The notes beneath the pieces were generated by a model. It was not told the origin of the DNA and made no database searches. It saw only the letters and a program-made list of their open reading frames with translations. Both the position numbers and the translations under genes were made by a program. A stretch of DNA of 64,000 nucleotides from Bradyrhizobium sp. 1(2017) (GTDB lineage Bacteria; Pseudomonadota; Alphaproteobacteria; Rhizobiales; Xanthobacteraceae): the NCBI RefSeq assembly GCF_011602485.2, contig NZ_CP050022.2:2004001-2068000 (forward strand), written 5' to 3'. Positions 50,145 to 58,532 of this stretch are shown one piece after another. Positions within the stretch are counted from its first letter, which is position 1. The number at the start of each line of letters is the position of its first letter.

Positions 50145-53100
50145 ATGAAGCGCTTCAACCTTTCGGCCTGGGCCGTCAGCCATCCGACGCTGGTGCTCTT
50201 CCTGATGATCATACTCGGTGTCGCCGGATTCTTCTCCTATGAGAAGCTCGGCCGCGCCGAGGATCCGTTCTTCACGGTGAAGGTGGTCAACGTCTCCGTG
50301 ATGTGGCCGGGCGCGACCGCGCAGGAGATCCAGACCCAGGTCGCCGATCCCATCGAGAAGAAGATCCAGGAGCTGCCCTATTTCGAGAAGGTGCAGACCT
50401 ATTCCAAGCCCGGCTTCACCGCGCTCCAGGTGACCTTCCGCGACTCGACGCCGCCGAAGGATGTGCCTTATCTCTTCTATCTGCTGCGCAAGAAGCTGGT
50501 CGACGTGCAGGGCCAGCTTCCGTCCGGCATCCTCGGACCCGTCGTCAACGACGAGTTCTCAGACGTCGATTCCATCCTCTACATGATGACCGGTGACGGC
50601 GCCGATTATGCCCAGCTCAAGAAGGTCTCCGAAGGCTTCCGCCAGCGCCTCTTGAAGGTGCCTGGCGTGACCAAGGTCGACGTCTATGGCAATCAGGACG
50701 AGCGCATCTTCGTCGAGTTCAGCCATGCCAAGCTCGCCACGCTCGGCATCACGCCGCAGGCGCTGTTCGATTCGCTCGCCAAGCAGAACAATGTGACGCC
50801 CGCCGGCACGGTCGAAACCTCGTCGCAGCGCGTGCCGCTGCGCGTCACCGGTGCGCTCGACGGTGCCAAGGCGGTGGCGGAGACCCCGGTCGAGAGCAAT
50901 GGCCGCGTCTTCCGTCTCGGCGACATCGCTACCGTCACCCATGGCTATGTCGATCCGCCAAGCTTCGTCGTGCGCCAGGAAGGCAAGCCCGCGATCGGCA
51001 TCGGCGTCGTTACCGCCAAGGGTGCCAACATCCTCGATCTCGGCAAGGAGGTCGAGAAGGCGACGGCCGACTTCATGAAGGCCGTGCCGCAGGGCGTCGA
51101 CGTCAAGCTGATCGCCGACCAGCCCAAGGTGGTCGAGCACGCCGTCGGCGAGTTCGTGCATTCCTTCATGGAAGCGCTCGTCATCGTGCTGTTCGTCTCG
51201 TTCCTGGCACTCGGCTGGCGTACCGGCATCGTGGTCGCGCTCTCGGTGCCGCTGGTGCTCGGCATCGTCTTCATCGTCATGAATACGATGTCGCTCGACC
51301 TGCACCGCATCACGCTCGGTGCGCTGATCATCGCGCTCGGCCTGCTCGTCGACGATGCCATCATCGCGGTCGAGATGATGGTGGTGAAGATGGAGCAGGG
51401 CTGGGACCGCATGCGCGCGGCGTCCTTTGCCTGGGAATCAACTGCGTTTCCGATGCTCACGGGAACGCTGGTCACGGCCGCTGGCTTCCTCCCCATCGGC
51501 TTTGCCAATTCCGCGGTCGGCGAATATGCCGGCAGCATCTTCTGGATCGTGGCGATCGCGCTGGTCGCCTCCTGGTTCGTGGCGGTGATCTTCACGCCCT
51601 ATATCGGCGTCAAGCTGCTGCCGGAGATGAAGGCCCACCACAACCACGATCCGCACGCGGTCTACGAGACTCGGATGTACCGCGGGCTGCGCGCCATCGT
51701 GCAATGGTGTGTCAACCACCGCATCACGGTGGTGGTCGCGACCGTCGGCGTCTTCGTCGCCTCGATTGTCGGCTTCGGCCATGTCCAACAGCAGTTCTTC
51801 CCGCTCTCGGAGCGGCCCGAGCTGTTCCTCCAACTGCGCCTGCCCGAGGGCACCGCCTTCAACGTCACCGAAAAGGCCGTGAAGAAGGCCGAGACCCTGC
51901 TCAAGGACGACAAGGACATCGAGACCTATACGTCCTATGTCGGCCAGGGCTCGCCGCGCTTCTGGCTCGGCCTCAACCCGCAGCTTCCGAACGAGGCGTT
52001 CGCCGAGATCGTCATCGTTGCCAAGGGCGTCGAGGCGCGCGAGCGCATCAAGGCCAAGATCGAGAACGCGGCCGCCGAAGGCATGCTGTCGGAGGCGCGC
52101 GTGCGCGTCGACCGCTTCAATTTCGGGCCGCCGGTCGGCTTCCCGGTCCAGTTCCGCGTGATCGGCCCCGACGCCAACAAGGTGCGCGAGATCGCCTACC
52201 AGGTTCGCGACGTCATGCGCCAGAACAAGAGCGTCAAGGACGTGCAGCTCGACTGGAACGAGCAGTCGCCCTACCTGAAGCTCGTCGTCGACCAGGATCG
52301 TGCCCGCGCCATGGGCCTGACCCCGCAGGACGTCTCGCAGGCGCTGGCGATGCTGATCTCGGGTTCGCAGGTCACGACCGTGCGCGACGGCATCGAGAAG
52401 GTCGGCGTGGTTGCCCGCGCGATCCCGTCCGAACGCCTCGACCTCGGCGGCGTCGGCGATCTCACCATCACCTCGCGCAACGGCGTGGCCGTGCCGCTGC
52501 AGCAGATCGCCAAGATCGAATATGCCCATGAGGAGCCGATTATGTGGCGGCGTAACCGCGACATGGCGATCACCGTGCGCTCCGACGTCGTCGACGGCGT
52601 GCAGGCGCCCGACGTCACGGGCCAGATCACGCCGAAGCTGAAGGCGATCAAGGACCACCTCGAGCCGGCCTACCGGATCGAGCCGGGCGGCGCCTTCGAG
52701 GAATCCGCCAAGGGCAATGCCTCGATCTTCATCCTCTTCCCGGTGATGGTCATGGTGATGCTGACGCTGCTGATGATCCAGCTGCAGAGCTTCTCGCGCC
52801 TGATCCTGGTGTTCCTGACCGCGCCGCTCGGCATCGTCGGAGCCTCGCTCGGCCTCAACGTCGCCAACGCCCCGTTCGGCTTCGTGGCGCTGCTCGGCCT
52901 GATCGCGCTCGCCGGCATGATCATGCGCAACACCGTCATCCTGGTCGACCAGATCGAGACCGACGTCTCCCACGGCATGACCCGCCGCGAGGCGATCGTG
53001 GAGGCGACCGTCCGTCGCGCCAGGCCGGTGGTGCTGACGGCGCTGGCCGCCATCCTCGCCATGATCCCGCTGTCGCGCTCGGCCTTCTGGGGTCCGATGG

Positions 53101-53282
53101 CGATCACCATCATGGGCGGCCTGTTCGTCGCGACCTTCCTGACGCTGCTGTACCTGCCGGGCCTCTATGCCCTCTGGTTCAGGAAGAGCCTGGACGAGGC
53201 TGGTTCGGCCGAACGGCCTGCCGCGCCGCAGCATGGCAGCGATGAACATCCGGCAATTCCGCTTGCTGAAGCGGCTGAATAA
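50145..53282 (+). CDS. RND efflux pump, inner-membrane subunit
   Basis: 1045 residues from ATG 50145 with GGAGAG upstream. Twelve membrane helices in the AcrB/MexB-type duplicated layout with two large periplasmic loops (~35-335 and ~555-865). The proton-relay helix 4 carries adjacent aspartates (GLLVDDAIIAVEMM). Other family marks are WPGATAQEIQTQVADPIEKK and APLGIVGASLGL. It is closer to the heavy-metal-free, multidrug-like branch without the CusA Met cluster. Drug or solvent substrate unknown. The next gene is its likely TetR repressor, 34 bases on. Confidence 0.92.
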   Translation: MKRFNLSAWAVSHPTLVLFLMIILGVAGFFSYEKLGRAEDPFFTVKVVNVSVMWPGATAQEIQTQVADPIEKKIQELPYFEKVQTYSKPGFTALQVTFRDSTPPKDVPYLFYLLRKKLVDVQGQLPSGILGPVVNDEFSDVDSILYMMTGDGADYAQLKKVSEGFRQRLLKVPGVTKVDVYGNQDERIFVEFSHAKLATLGITPQALFDSLAKQNNVTPAGTVETSSQRVPLRVTGALDGAKAVAETPVESNGRVFRLGDIATVTHGYVDPPSFVVRQEGKPAIGIGVVTAKGANILDLGKEVEKATADFMKAVPQGVDVKLIADQPKVVEHAVGEFVHSFMEALVIVLFVSFLALGWRTGIVVALSVPLVLGIVFIVMNTMSLDLHRITLGALIIALGLLVDDAIIAVEMMVVKMEQGWDRMRAASFAWESTAFPMLTGTLVTAAGFLPIGFANSAVGEYAGSIFWIVAIALVASWFVAVIFTPYIGVKLLPEMKAHHNHDPHAVYETRMYRGLRAIVQWCVNHRITVVVATVGVFVASIVGFGHVQQQFFPLSERPELFLQLRLPEGTAFNVTEKAVKKAETLLKDDKDIETYTSYVGQGSPRFWLGLNPQLPNEAFAEIVIVAKGVEARERIKAKIENAAAEGMLSEARVRVDRFNFGPPVGFPVQFRVIGPDANKVREIAYQVRDVMRQNKSVKDVQLDWNEQSPYLKLVVDQDRARAMGLTPQDVSQALAMLISGSQVTTVRDGIEKVGVVARAIPSERLDLGGVGDLTITSRNGVAVPLQQIAKIEYAHEEPIMWRRNRDMAITVRSDVVDGVQAPDVTGQITPKLKAIKDHLEPAYRIEPGGAFEESAKGNASIFILFPVMVMVMLTLLMIQLQSFSRLILVFLTAPLGIVGASLGLNVANAPFGFVALLGLIALAGMIMRNTVILVDQIETDVSHGMTRREAIVEATVRRARPVVLTALAAILAMIPLSRSAFWGPMAITIMGGLFVATFLTLLYLPGLYALWFRKSLDEAGSAERPAAPQHGSDEHPAIPLAEAAE

Positions 53283-53316
53283 GTGAGAAGAAGTGGTGAC
53301 GAACGAGTCCTGACAA

Positions 53317-53916
53317 ATGACACTGGTTGCGGAACATATCGAAGGCGACACCCGGGACCGTATTCTCGAGGTGGCCGAGCGGCTGTTCCGCCAGATCGGC
53401 TACCAGAAGACGACGGTCGGCGACATCGCCAAGGAGCTCAGAATGAGCCCCGCCAATGTCTATCGCTTCTTCGAATCGAAAAAAGCGATCCATCAGGCGG
53501 TGGCCCGCTCGCTGATGGGCGAGGTCGAACTGGAGGCCCAGCGGATCGTGGCAAGGCCCGGCCCCGTGCCGGAGCGCTTCCGCGAGCTGCTCACCACCAT
53601 CCACCGCATGAACACCGAGCGCTATGTCGGCGATAACAAGCTGCACGAGATGGTCGCCATCGCGATGGAGGAGGACTGGGACGTCTGCGTTGCCCATATG
53701 GAGTGCATTGCCGGGGTGATCGGCCAGGTGATCGCGCAAGGCGTTGCCTCCGGCGAGTTCGAGGCGCCCGACCTGCAACTGGCCTCGCTCTGCGCCTGCA
53801 CCGCGATGATACGCTTCTTCCACCCCCAGATGATCGCCCAGTGCGCCACCAAGCCGGGTCCGACCATCGACCAGATGATCGATTTCGTCATCGCGGGTCT
53901 GTCGCCGCGCCACTGA
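53317..53916 (+). CDS. TetR/AcrR-family regulator of the RND pump
   Basis: 199 residues. HTH in the first 60: RILEVAERLFRQIGYQKTTV, then MSPANVYRFFESKKAIHQAV. The ligand domain is helical, with cysteines near the C-terminus (LCACTAMIRFF). It lies 34 bases after the pump gene on the same strand and is probably cotranscribed, so it likely represses its own operon through the AT-rich region before 48775. It is unrelated in site and detail to the TetR gene at 20515. Confidence 0.88.
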   Translation: MTLVAEHIEGDTRDRILEVAERLFRQIGYQKTTVGDIAKELRMSPANVYRFFESKKAIHQAVARSLMGEVELEAQRIVARPGPVPERFRELLTTIHRMNTERYVGDNKLHEMVAIAMEEDWDVCVAHMECIAGVIGQVIAQGVASGEFEAPDLQLASLCACTAMIRFFHPQMIAQCATKPGPTIDQMIDFVIAGLSPRH

Positions 53917-53952
53917 CGGGGCGGCGGGTTTCTGCCTATAAGCCCAGTTGCC

Positions 53953-54030
53953 GTCATTCCGGAGCGCGCGCAGCGCGAACCCGGAATCTCGAGATTCCGG
54001 GTTCGGTCCTGTGGACCGCCCCGGAATGAC
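53953..54030. repeat. Palindromic repeat, copy B (gtcattccgg...ccggaatgac)
   Basis: Perfect ends gtcattccgg and ccggaatgac, with an inner hairpin (cccggaatctcgagattccggg). It sits between the TetR gene and the flavin-reductase-like gene and ends 20 bases before the latter's GTG start. Confidence 0.88.
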
Positions 54031-54049
54031 GGGCCAGTGGAGACCCGCG

Positions 54050-54673
54050 GTGACCGACAAAGACCTTTACTTCTACGAGCCCTCCAAGGGCCACGGCCTC
54101 AAGCACGATCCCTTCAACGCCATCATCGCGCCGCGGCCGATCGGCTGGATCTCCTCGCGCGATGCGAGGGGCCACGTCAACCTCGCGCCTTACAGCTTCT
54201 TCAACGCGTTCTGCTACGTGCCGCCGATCATCGGGTTTTCCTCCACCAACTGGAAGGACACGGTCTCGAACATGGAGCAGACGCGGGAGTTCGTCTGGAA
54301 TCTCACCACCATGGATCTCGCCAAGCACATGAATGCGACCGCCGCGCATGTCGCCCCCGAGGTCGACGAGTTCGAGGTCGCGGGCCTGACCGCTGTGCCG
54401 GGCAAGCTCGTCAACGTGCCGCGCGTGGCTGAGAGCCCTGTCGCCTTCGAATGCAAGGTGTCCGACATCGTCCGCCTCAAGGGCGCCGACGGCAAGGAGG
54501 CCGACGCCTGGCTGACGCTCGGCGAGGTCGTCGCCGTCCACATCGACAAGGCCATGATCAAGGACGGCGTCTACCAGACCGCCGCCGCCCGTCCCATCGT
54601 CCGCGCCGGCCGTCGCGGCGACTATTTCGAGATCAAGCCGGAAAACATGTTCGAGATGGTGCGGCCGGATTAG
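54050..54673 (+). CDS. Flavin-reductase-like FMN-binding protein
   Basis: 207 residues from GTG 54050 with GGAG eight bases upstream. FMN-binding split-barrel family: PFNAIIAPRPIGWISSRDAR, LAPYSFFNAFCYVPPIIGFS and KDTVSNMEQTREFVWNL. Family members supply reduced flavin to monooxygenases or act on other substrates. No oxygenase is adjacent. The repeat just upstream of its ribosome site could affect its message stability. Confidence 0.85.
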   Translation: MTDKDLYFYEPSKGHGLKHDPFNAIIAPRPIGWISSRDARGHVNLAPYSFFNAFCYVPPIIGFSSTNWKDTVSNMEQTREFVWNLTTMDLAKHMNATAAHVAPEVDEFEVAGLTAVPGKLVNVPRVAESPVAFECKVSDIVRLKGADGKEADAWLTLGEVVAVHIDKAMIKDGVYQTAAARPIVRAGRRGDYFEIKPENMFEMVRPD

Positions 54674-54979
54674 GCCAGCCAAGCTCTCCCCACGCCGTCA
54701 TTCCGGGGCGACGCGTCAGCGTCGAGCCCGGAATCCATTCATCGACCAACGCTGCCGCACCATGGATTCCGGGCTCGCGCCTGATGGCGCGCCCCCGGAA
54801 TGACGGTGGGGCATTCAGCCCGAATCCCTCCCGGAACTGCCCGCGTGCCCTGGCCGTTATGGCCGTTGGGCGGTCGCCCGACCGCGTCAATTCGCATCAT
54901 TTTGCAGGTGAAGTGTTCACTCACCCCGGCCACTTTCCGCTAAAATACCCGACATCCGCGCCGATGCATGAGGTCCGCC
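54674..54979. other. 306-base gap with repeat copy C before the fad operon
   Basis: The first part holds repeat copy C (54697-54804). The rest contains a GGAAC-N17-CGTT pair (54833-54858), a looser EcfG-type match, and an AT-richer stretch (54895-54950) that may be the fad promoter. No gene is seen. Confidence 0.5.
54697..54804. repeat. Palindromic repeat, copy C (longer variant)
   Basis: Same ends as copies A and B (gtcattccgg ... ccggaatgac), but about 30 bases longer, with an inner inverted pair cccggaatccat and atggattccggg. Confidence 0.85.
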
Positions 54980-57247
54980 ATGAGCTTCCGCCGCGACAAA
55001 ATCACAAAGCCGATCTTCTCCTGGGCCCGCGGCGTGCTGCCGGCGATGTCCGACACCGAGCGCGAGGCGCTGGAGGCCGGCGACGTCTGGTGGGATGCCG
55101 ATCTCTTCACCGGCAATCCCGACTGGTCGAAGCTGCTGAAGGTGCCGCAGGCGAGGCTGACCGACGAGGAGCAGGCCTTCCTCAACGGCCCCGTCGACGA
55201 GCTCTGCGCCATGCTCGACGAGTGGAAGATCTTCTGGGAATGGCGCGACCTGCCGCCGGACGTCTGGCACTTCGTCAAGCGCGAGAAATTCTTCGGGATG
55301 ATCATCCCGAAGGAGTTTGGCGGCCTCGGCTTCTCGCCCTATGCGCATTCGGAAGTCGTGCGCAAGATCTCGACGCGTTCGATCGCGGCGGCGGTCACGG
55401 TGATGGTGCCGAACTCGCTCGGGCCGGGCGAACTCCTGATGCGCTTCGGCACGAAGGAGCAGCAGGCGCGCTGGCTGCCACGGCTCGCCGACGGCCGCGA
55501 CATTCCCTGCTTCGGCCTCACCAGCCCCGAGGCCGGGTCCGATGCCGCCTCGATGGTCGACACCGGCATCATCTGCAAGGGTGATTTCGAGGGCCGCGAG
55601 GTGGTGGGCCTCAGGCTCAACTGGCACAAGCGCTACATCACGCTCGGCCCCGTCGCGACGCTGCTCGGTCTCGCCTTCAAGGCCTATGATCCCGATCATC
55701 TCGTGGGAAGCCAGGAAGAGCTCGGCATTACCGTCGCGCTGATCCCGACCAATCTGCCCGGCGTCGAGATCGGGCATCGTCATCTGCCATCGATGCAAGT
55801 GTTCCAGAACGGCCCGAATTGGGGCCGCGACGTCTTCATCCCGCTCGATTACGTCATCGGCGGCAAGGAGCGGCTGGGACAGGGCTGGAAGATGCTGATG
55901 ACCGCGCTCGCCGCCGGCCGCGGCATCTCGCTGCCGTCGCTCTCGGCTGCGGGTGCCGCCTATGCGGCACGCACCACCGGCGCCTATGCCCGCATCCGCG
56001 AGCAGTTCGGCATCTCCATCTCCAAGTTCGAGGGCGTCGAGGAGCCGCTCGCACGCATCGTCGCGACCGCGTATCAGTTGGATGCGGCGCGGCGACTGAC
56101 CTGCGCGGCACTCAATGCCGGCGTCCATCCCGCCGTCATCTCCGGCATCATGAAACTGCATGCGACCGAGCGGATGCGCATCGCGATCGATGATGCCATG
56201 GACATCCACGGCGGCAAGGCCGTGATCGACGGCCCGCAAAACTATCTCGGCAATCTCCATCGCGCCGTGCCGGTCGGCATCACGGTCGAGGGCGCCAACA
56301 TCCTGACCCGCAACCTCATCGTGTTCGGGCAGGGCGCCATCCGTGCCCATCCCTATCTGCTCGACGAGATGAATGCGCTCGCCGACACCGATCGCGAGCG
56401 CGGGCTCACCGTCTTCGACACCGCGTTCTGGAAGCATGTCGGCCACAGCTTCCGCACGCTGTTCCGTGCCTTCGGCCGGAGCTGGACCTTTGGCGCCTTT
56501 GCGCTGACGCCCGATGCGGGCGACGCCACGCCATTCTACCGACAGCTCTCGCGCTACTCCGCCGCCTTCGCGCTCTGCGCCGACATGGCGCTACTGACAC
56601 TCGGCGGCGCGCTCAAGCGCAAGGAGATGTTGTCGGCGCGGTTTGGCGACATCCTGTCGGAGCTCTATCTGCTCTCGGCGGCCTTGAAGCGCTGGCAGGA
56701 CGAAGGCCGGCAGAAGGAAGACTTTGCCGCGCTGGAATGGTGCATGGCGACGGGCTTCAAGACCATCGAGAACCGGCTTGCCGAAATCCTCGCCAATCTG
56801 CCCAATCGCTTCGTCGCAGCCTTCCTCAAGCTGGTGGTCCAGCCGTTCGGCGCCCGCGTGCTCGGCCCCTCCGACCGCGTCGTCCACCAATGCGCTGGCA
56901 TCGTGCTGGAGCCCTCGGCGGCGCGCGAGCGCCTGACGCCGGATCTCGCCCATGTCGATGACGATGGCGGCTTTGCCCGGCTGGAGCGCGCGTTCAAGCT
57001 GGTCGCAGCTACCGATGCTATCGCCAAACGCCTGCGCGCGGCGCATGTCAGCGACTGGAAGGAAGCAGTCGCCACAGGCGTGATCACGCAAGCCGAAGGC
57101 GAGCAGCTTGCTGCGGCTCATGAAGCCGTCACAAAAGTGATAGAGGTCGACGATTTTGGACCGGAGGCGTTGTCGCCGATTTACAAGAAAACCGGCGACG
57201 TGCATCAGTTCTTCCAGGAACTCGGTGAACAGAGGGCGGCGAGCTGA
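54980..57247 (+). CDS. fadE: Acyl-CoA dehydrogenase, FadE type
   Basis: 755 residues from ATG 54980 with GAGG six bases upstream (ATG 54968 has none). The first step of beta-oxidation. N-terminal and middle acyl-CoA dehydrogenase domains (FGMIIPKEFGGLGFSPYAHS, CFGLTSPEAGSDAAS) are followed by the flavin/helical domain (GRGISLPSLSAAGA, MDIHGGKAVIDGPQNYLG) and the extra C-terminal domain typical of FadE (DUF1974). It overlaps the thiolase gene by one base (TGATG), making a tight fadE-thiolase-fadJ-thioesterase operon. Confidence 0.92.
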   Translation: MSFRRDKITKPIFSWARGVLPAMSDTEREALEAGDVWWDADLFTGNPDWSKLLKVPQARLTDEEQAFLNGPVDELCAMLDEWKIFWEWRDLPPDVWHFVKREKFFGMIIPKEFGGLGFSPYAHSEVVRKISTRSIAAAVTVMVPNSLGPGELLMRFGTKEQQARWLPRLADGRDIPCFGLTSPEAGSDAASMVDTGIICKGDFEGREVVGLRLNWHKRYITLGPVATLLGLAFKAYDPDHLVGSQEELGITVALIPTNLPGVEIGHRHLPSMQVFQNGPNWGRDVFIPLDYVIGGKERLGQGWKMLMTALAAGRGISLPSLSAAGAAYAARTTGAYARIREQFGISISKFEGVEEPLARIVATAYQLDAARRLTCAALNAGVHPAVISGIMKLHATERMRIAIDDAMDIHGGKAVIDGPQNYLGNLHRAVPVGITVEGANILTRNLIVFGQGAIRAHPYLLDEMNALADTDRERGLTVFDTAFWKHVGHSFRTLFRAFGRSWTFGAFALTPDAGDATPFYRQLSRYSAAFALCADMALLTLGGALKRKEMLSARFGDILSELYLLSAALKRWQDEGRQKEDFAALEWCMATGFKTIENRLAEILANLPNRFVAAFLKLVVQPFGARVLGPSDRVVHQCAGIVLEPSAARERLTPDLAHVDDDGGFARLERAFKLVAATDAIAKRLRAAHVSDWKEAVATGVITQAEGEQLAAAHEAVTKVIEVDDFGPEALSPIYKKTGDVHQFFQELGEQRAAS

Positions 57248-58530
57248 TGGCGCGACCGGTTTTCATCGTCGACGGCAGTAGGACGCCGTTCCTGAAGGCG
57301 CGTTCGGGCCCCGGACCGTTCACGCCGGTCGATCTTGCCGTGCAATGCGGCCGGCCGCTGCTGGCGCGCCAGCCGTTCTCGCCCGACAGCTTCGATCAGG
57401 TCATCCTCGGCTGCGTCAACGTGATCGCGGACGAGATGAATCCGGCCCGTGTCGCCGCGCTGCGGCTCGGCATGGGCGAGGACATGGTCGCCTTCACGGT
57501 GCAGATCAATTGCGGCTCCGGGATGCAGTCGATCGATACCGCCTATCGCTACATCCGCGAAGGCCATGCCGACATGATCCTCGCGGGCGGCGCCGAGGCG
57601 CTGAGCCACGCGCCGCTGGTCTGGCCCAATTCCGGCGTGCGATGGTTTGCCGGTCTTGCCACCGCCAGGGGCGTGGCGGCGAAGCTCGCGGCTGCCTTCA
57701 AGCTGCGCCCCCGCGATCTCAAGCCGATCATCGGGCTCGAGCGTGGGCTGACCGATCCCGTCACCGATCTGAACATGGGCCAGACCGCCGAGGTTGTCGG
57801 CCATCTCTTCGGCATTACGCGGGCGCAATCCGATGCCTATGCCGCCGAGAGCCATCGCCGGCTCGCGCATGCGCAAACCGGAGGTTTTCTCAAGGGTGAG
57901 GTCGAGACCGCGTTCTCCCGCGACGGCAAGTTCTTCGACCATGACGATGGCGTGCGGCCGGACTCGACGGCCGAGACGCTGGCCAAGCTGAGGCCGGTGT
58001 TCGAGCGTCCCTGGGGACAGGTCACCGCGGGCAATTCCTCGCAGATCACCGACGGCGCGTCCTGGGTGATCGTGGCGTCCGACGCCGCGGTCGCCAAACA
58101 CAAGCTGACGCCGAAGGCCGTCATCGTCGACAGCAACTGGGCGGCACTCGATCCCAGCATCATGGGACTCGGTCCGGTGATGTCGGCGACGCCGCTGCTC
58201 CAGCGCAACGGCCTTGGCGTCAAGGACGTCGAGACCTGGGAATTGAACGAGGCTTTTGCCACCCAGGTGCTCGGCTGCCTTGCGGCTTGGAACGACGACA
58301 AATTCTGCCGCGAGATACTCGGCCTCGACGGTGCGGCCGGTGAGATCGACCGCGAAAAGCTCAACGTCGATGGCGGCGCCATCTCGCTCGGCCATCCCGT
58401 CGGTACCTCCGGCAATCGCATCGTGCTGCATCTCGTCAACGCGATGAAGCGGCTCGGCACGCGGCGCGGCGTCGCCACCGAGTGCATCGGTGGCGGGCTC
58501 GGCGGTGCCATGCTGATCGAGGCGGTGTGA
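57247..58530 (+). CDS. fadI: Acetyl-CoA acyltransferase (FadI-like thiolase)
   Basis: 427 residues. It catalyses the last step of beta-oxidation. The nucleophile cysteine is in QINCGSGMQSIDTAYR, the active-site histidine in DGGAISLGHPVGTSGNRI and the second cysteine in ECIGGGLGGAM. The segment LRPRDLKPIIGLERGLTDPV, with NMGQTAE, fits the FadI rather than FadA branch. One-base overlap with the acyl-CoA dehydrogenase stop and a two-base gap to fadJ. Confidence 0.92.
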   Translation: MARPVFIVDGSRTPFLKARSGPGPFTPVDLAVQCGRPLLARQPFSPDSFDQVILGCVNVIADEMNPARVAALRLGMGEDMVAFTVQINCGSGMQSIDTAYRYIREGHADMILAGGAEALSHAPLVWPNSGVRWFAGLATARGVAAKLAAAFKLRPRDLKPIIGLERGLTDPVTDLNMGQTAEVVGHLFGITRAQSDAYAAESHRRLAHAQTGGFLKGEVETAFSRDGKFFDHDDGVRPDSTAETLAKLRPVFERPWGQVTAGNSSQITDGASWVIVASDAAVAKHKLTPKAVIVDSNWAALDPSIMGLGPVMSATPLLQRNGLGVKDVETWELNEAFATQVLGCLAAWNDDKFCREILGLDGAAGEIDREKLNVDGGAISLGHPVGTSGNRIVLHLVNAMKRLGTRRGVATECIGGGLGGAMLIEAV

Positions 58531-58532
58531 CC

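Noticed and set aside
51438..53351. 637-codon open frame antisense to the RND pump gene
   Set aside because: Same GC artefact; no membrane or domain pattern.
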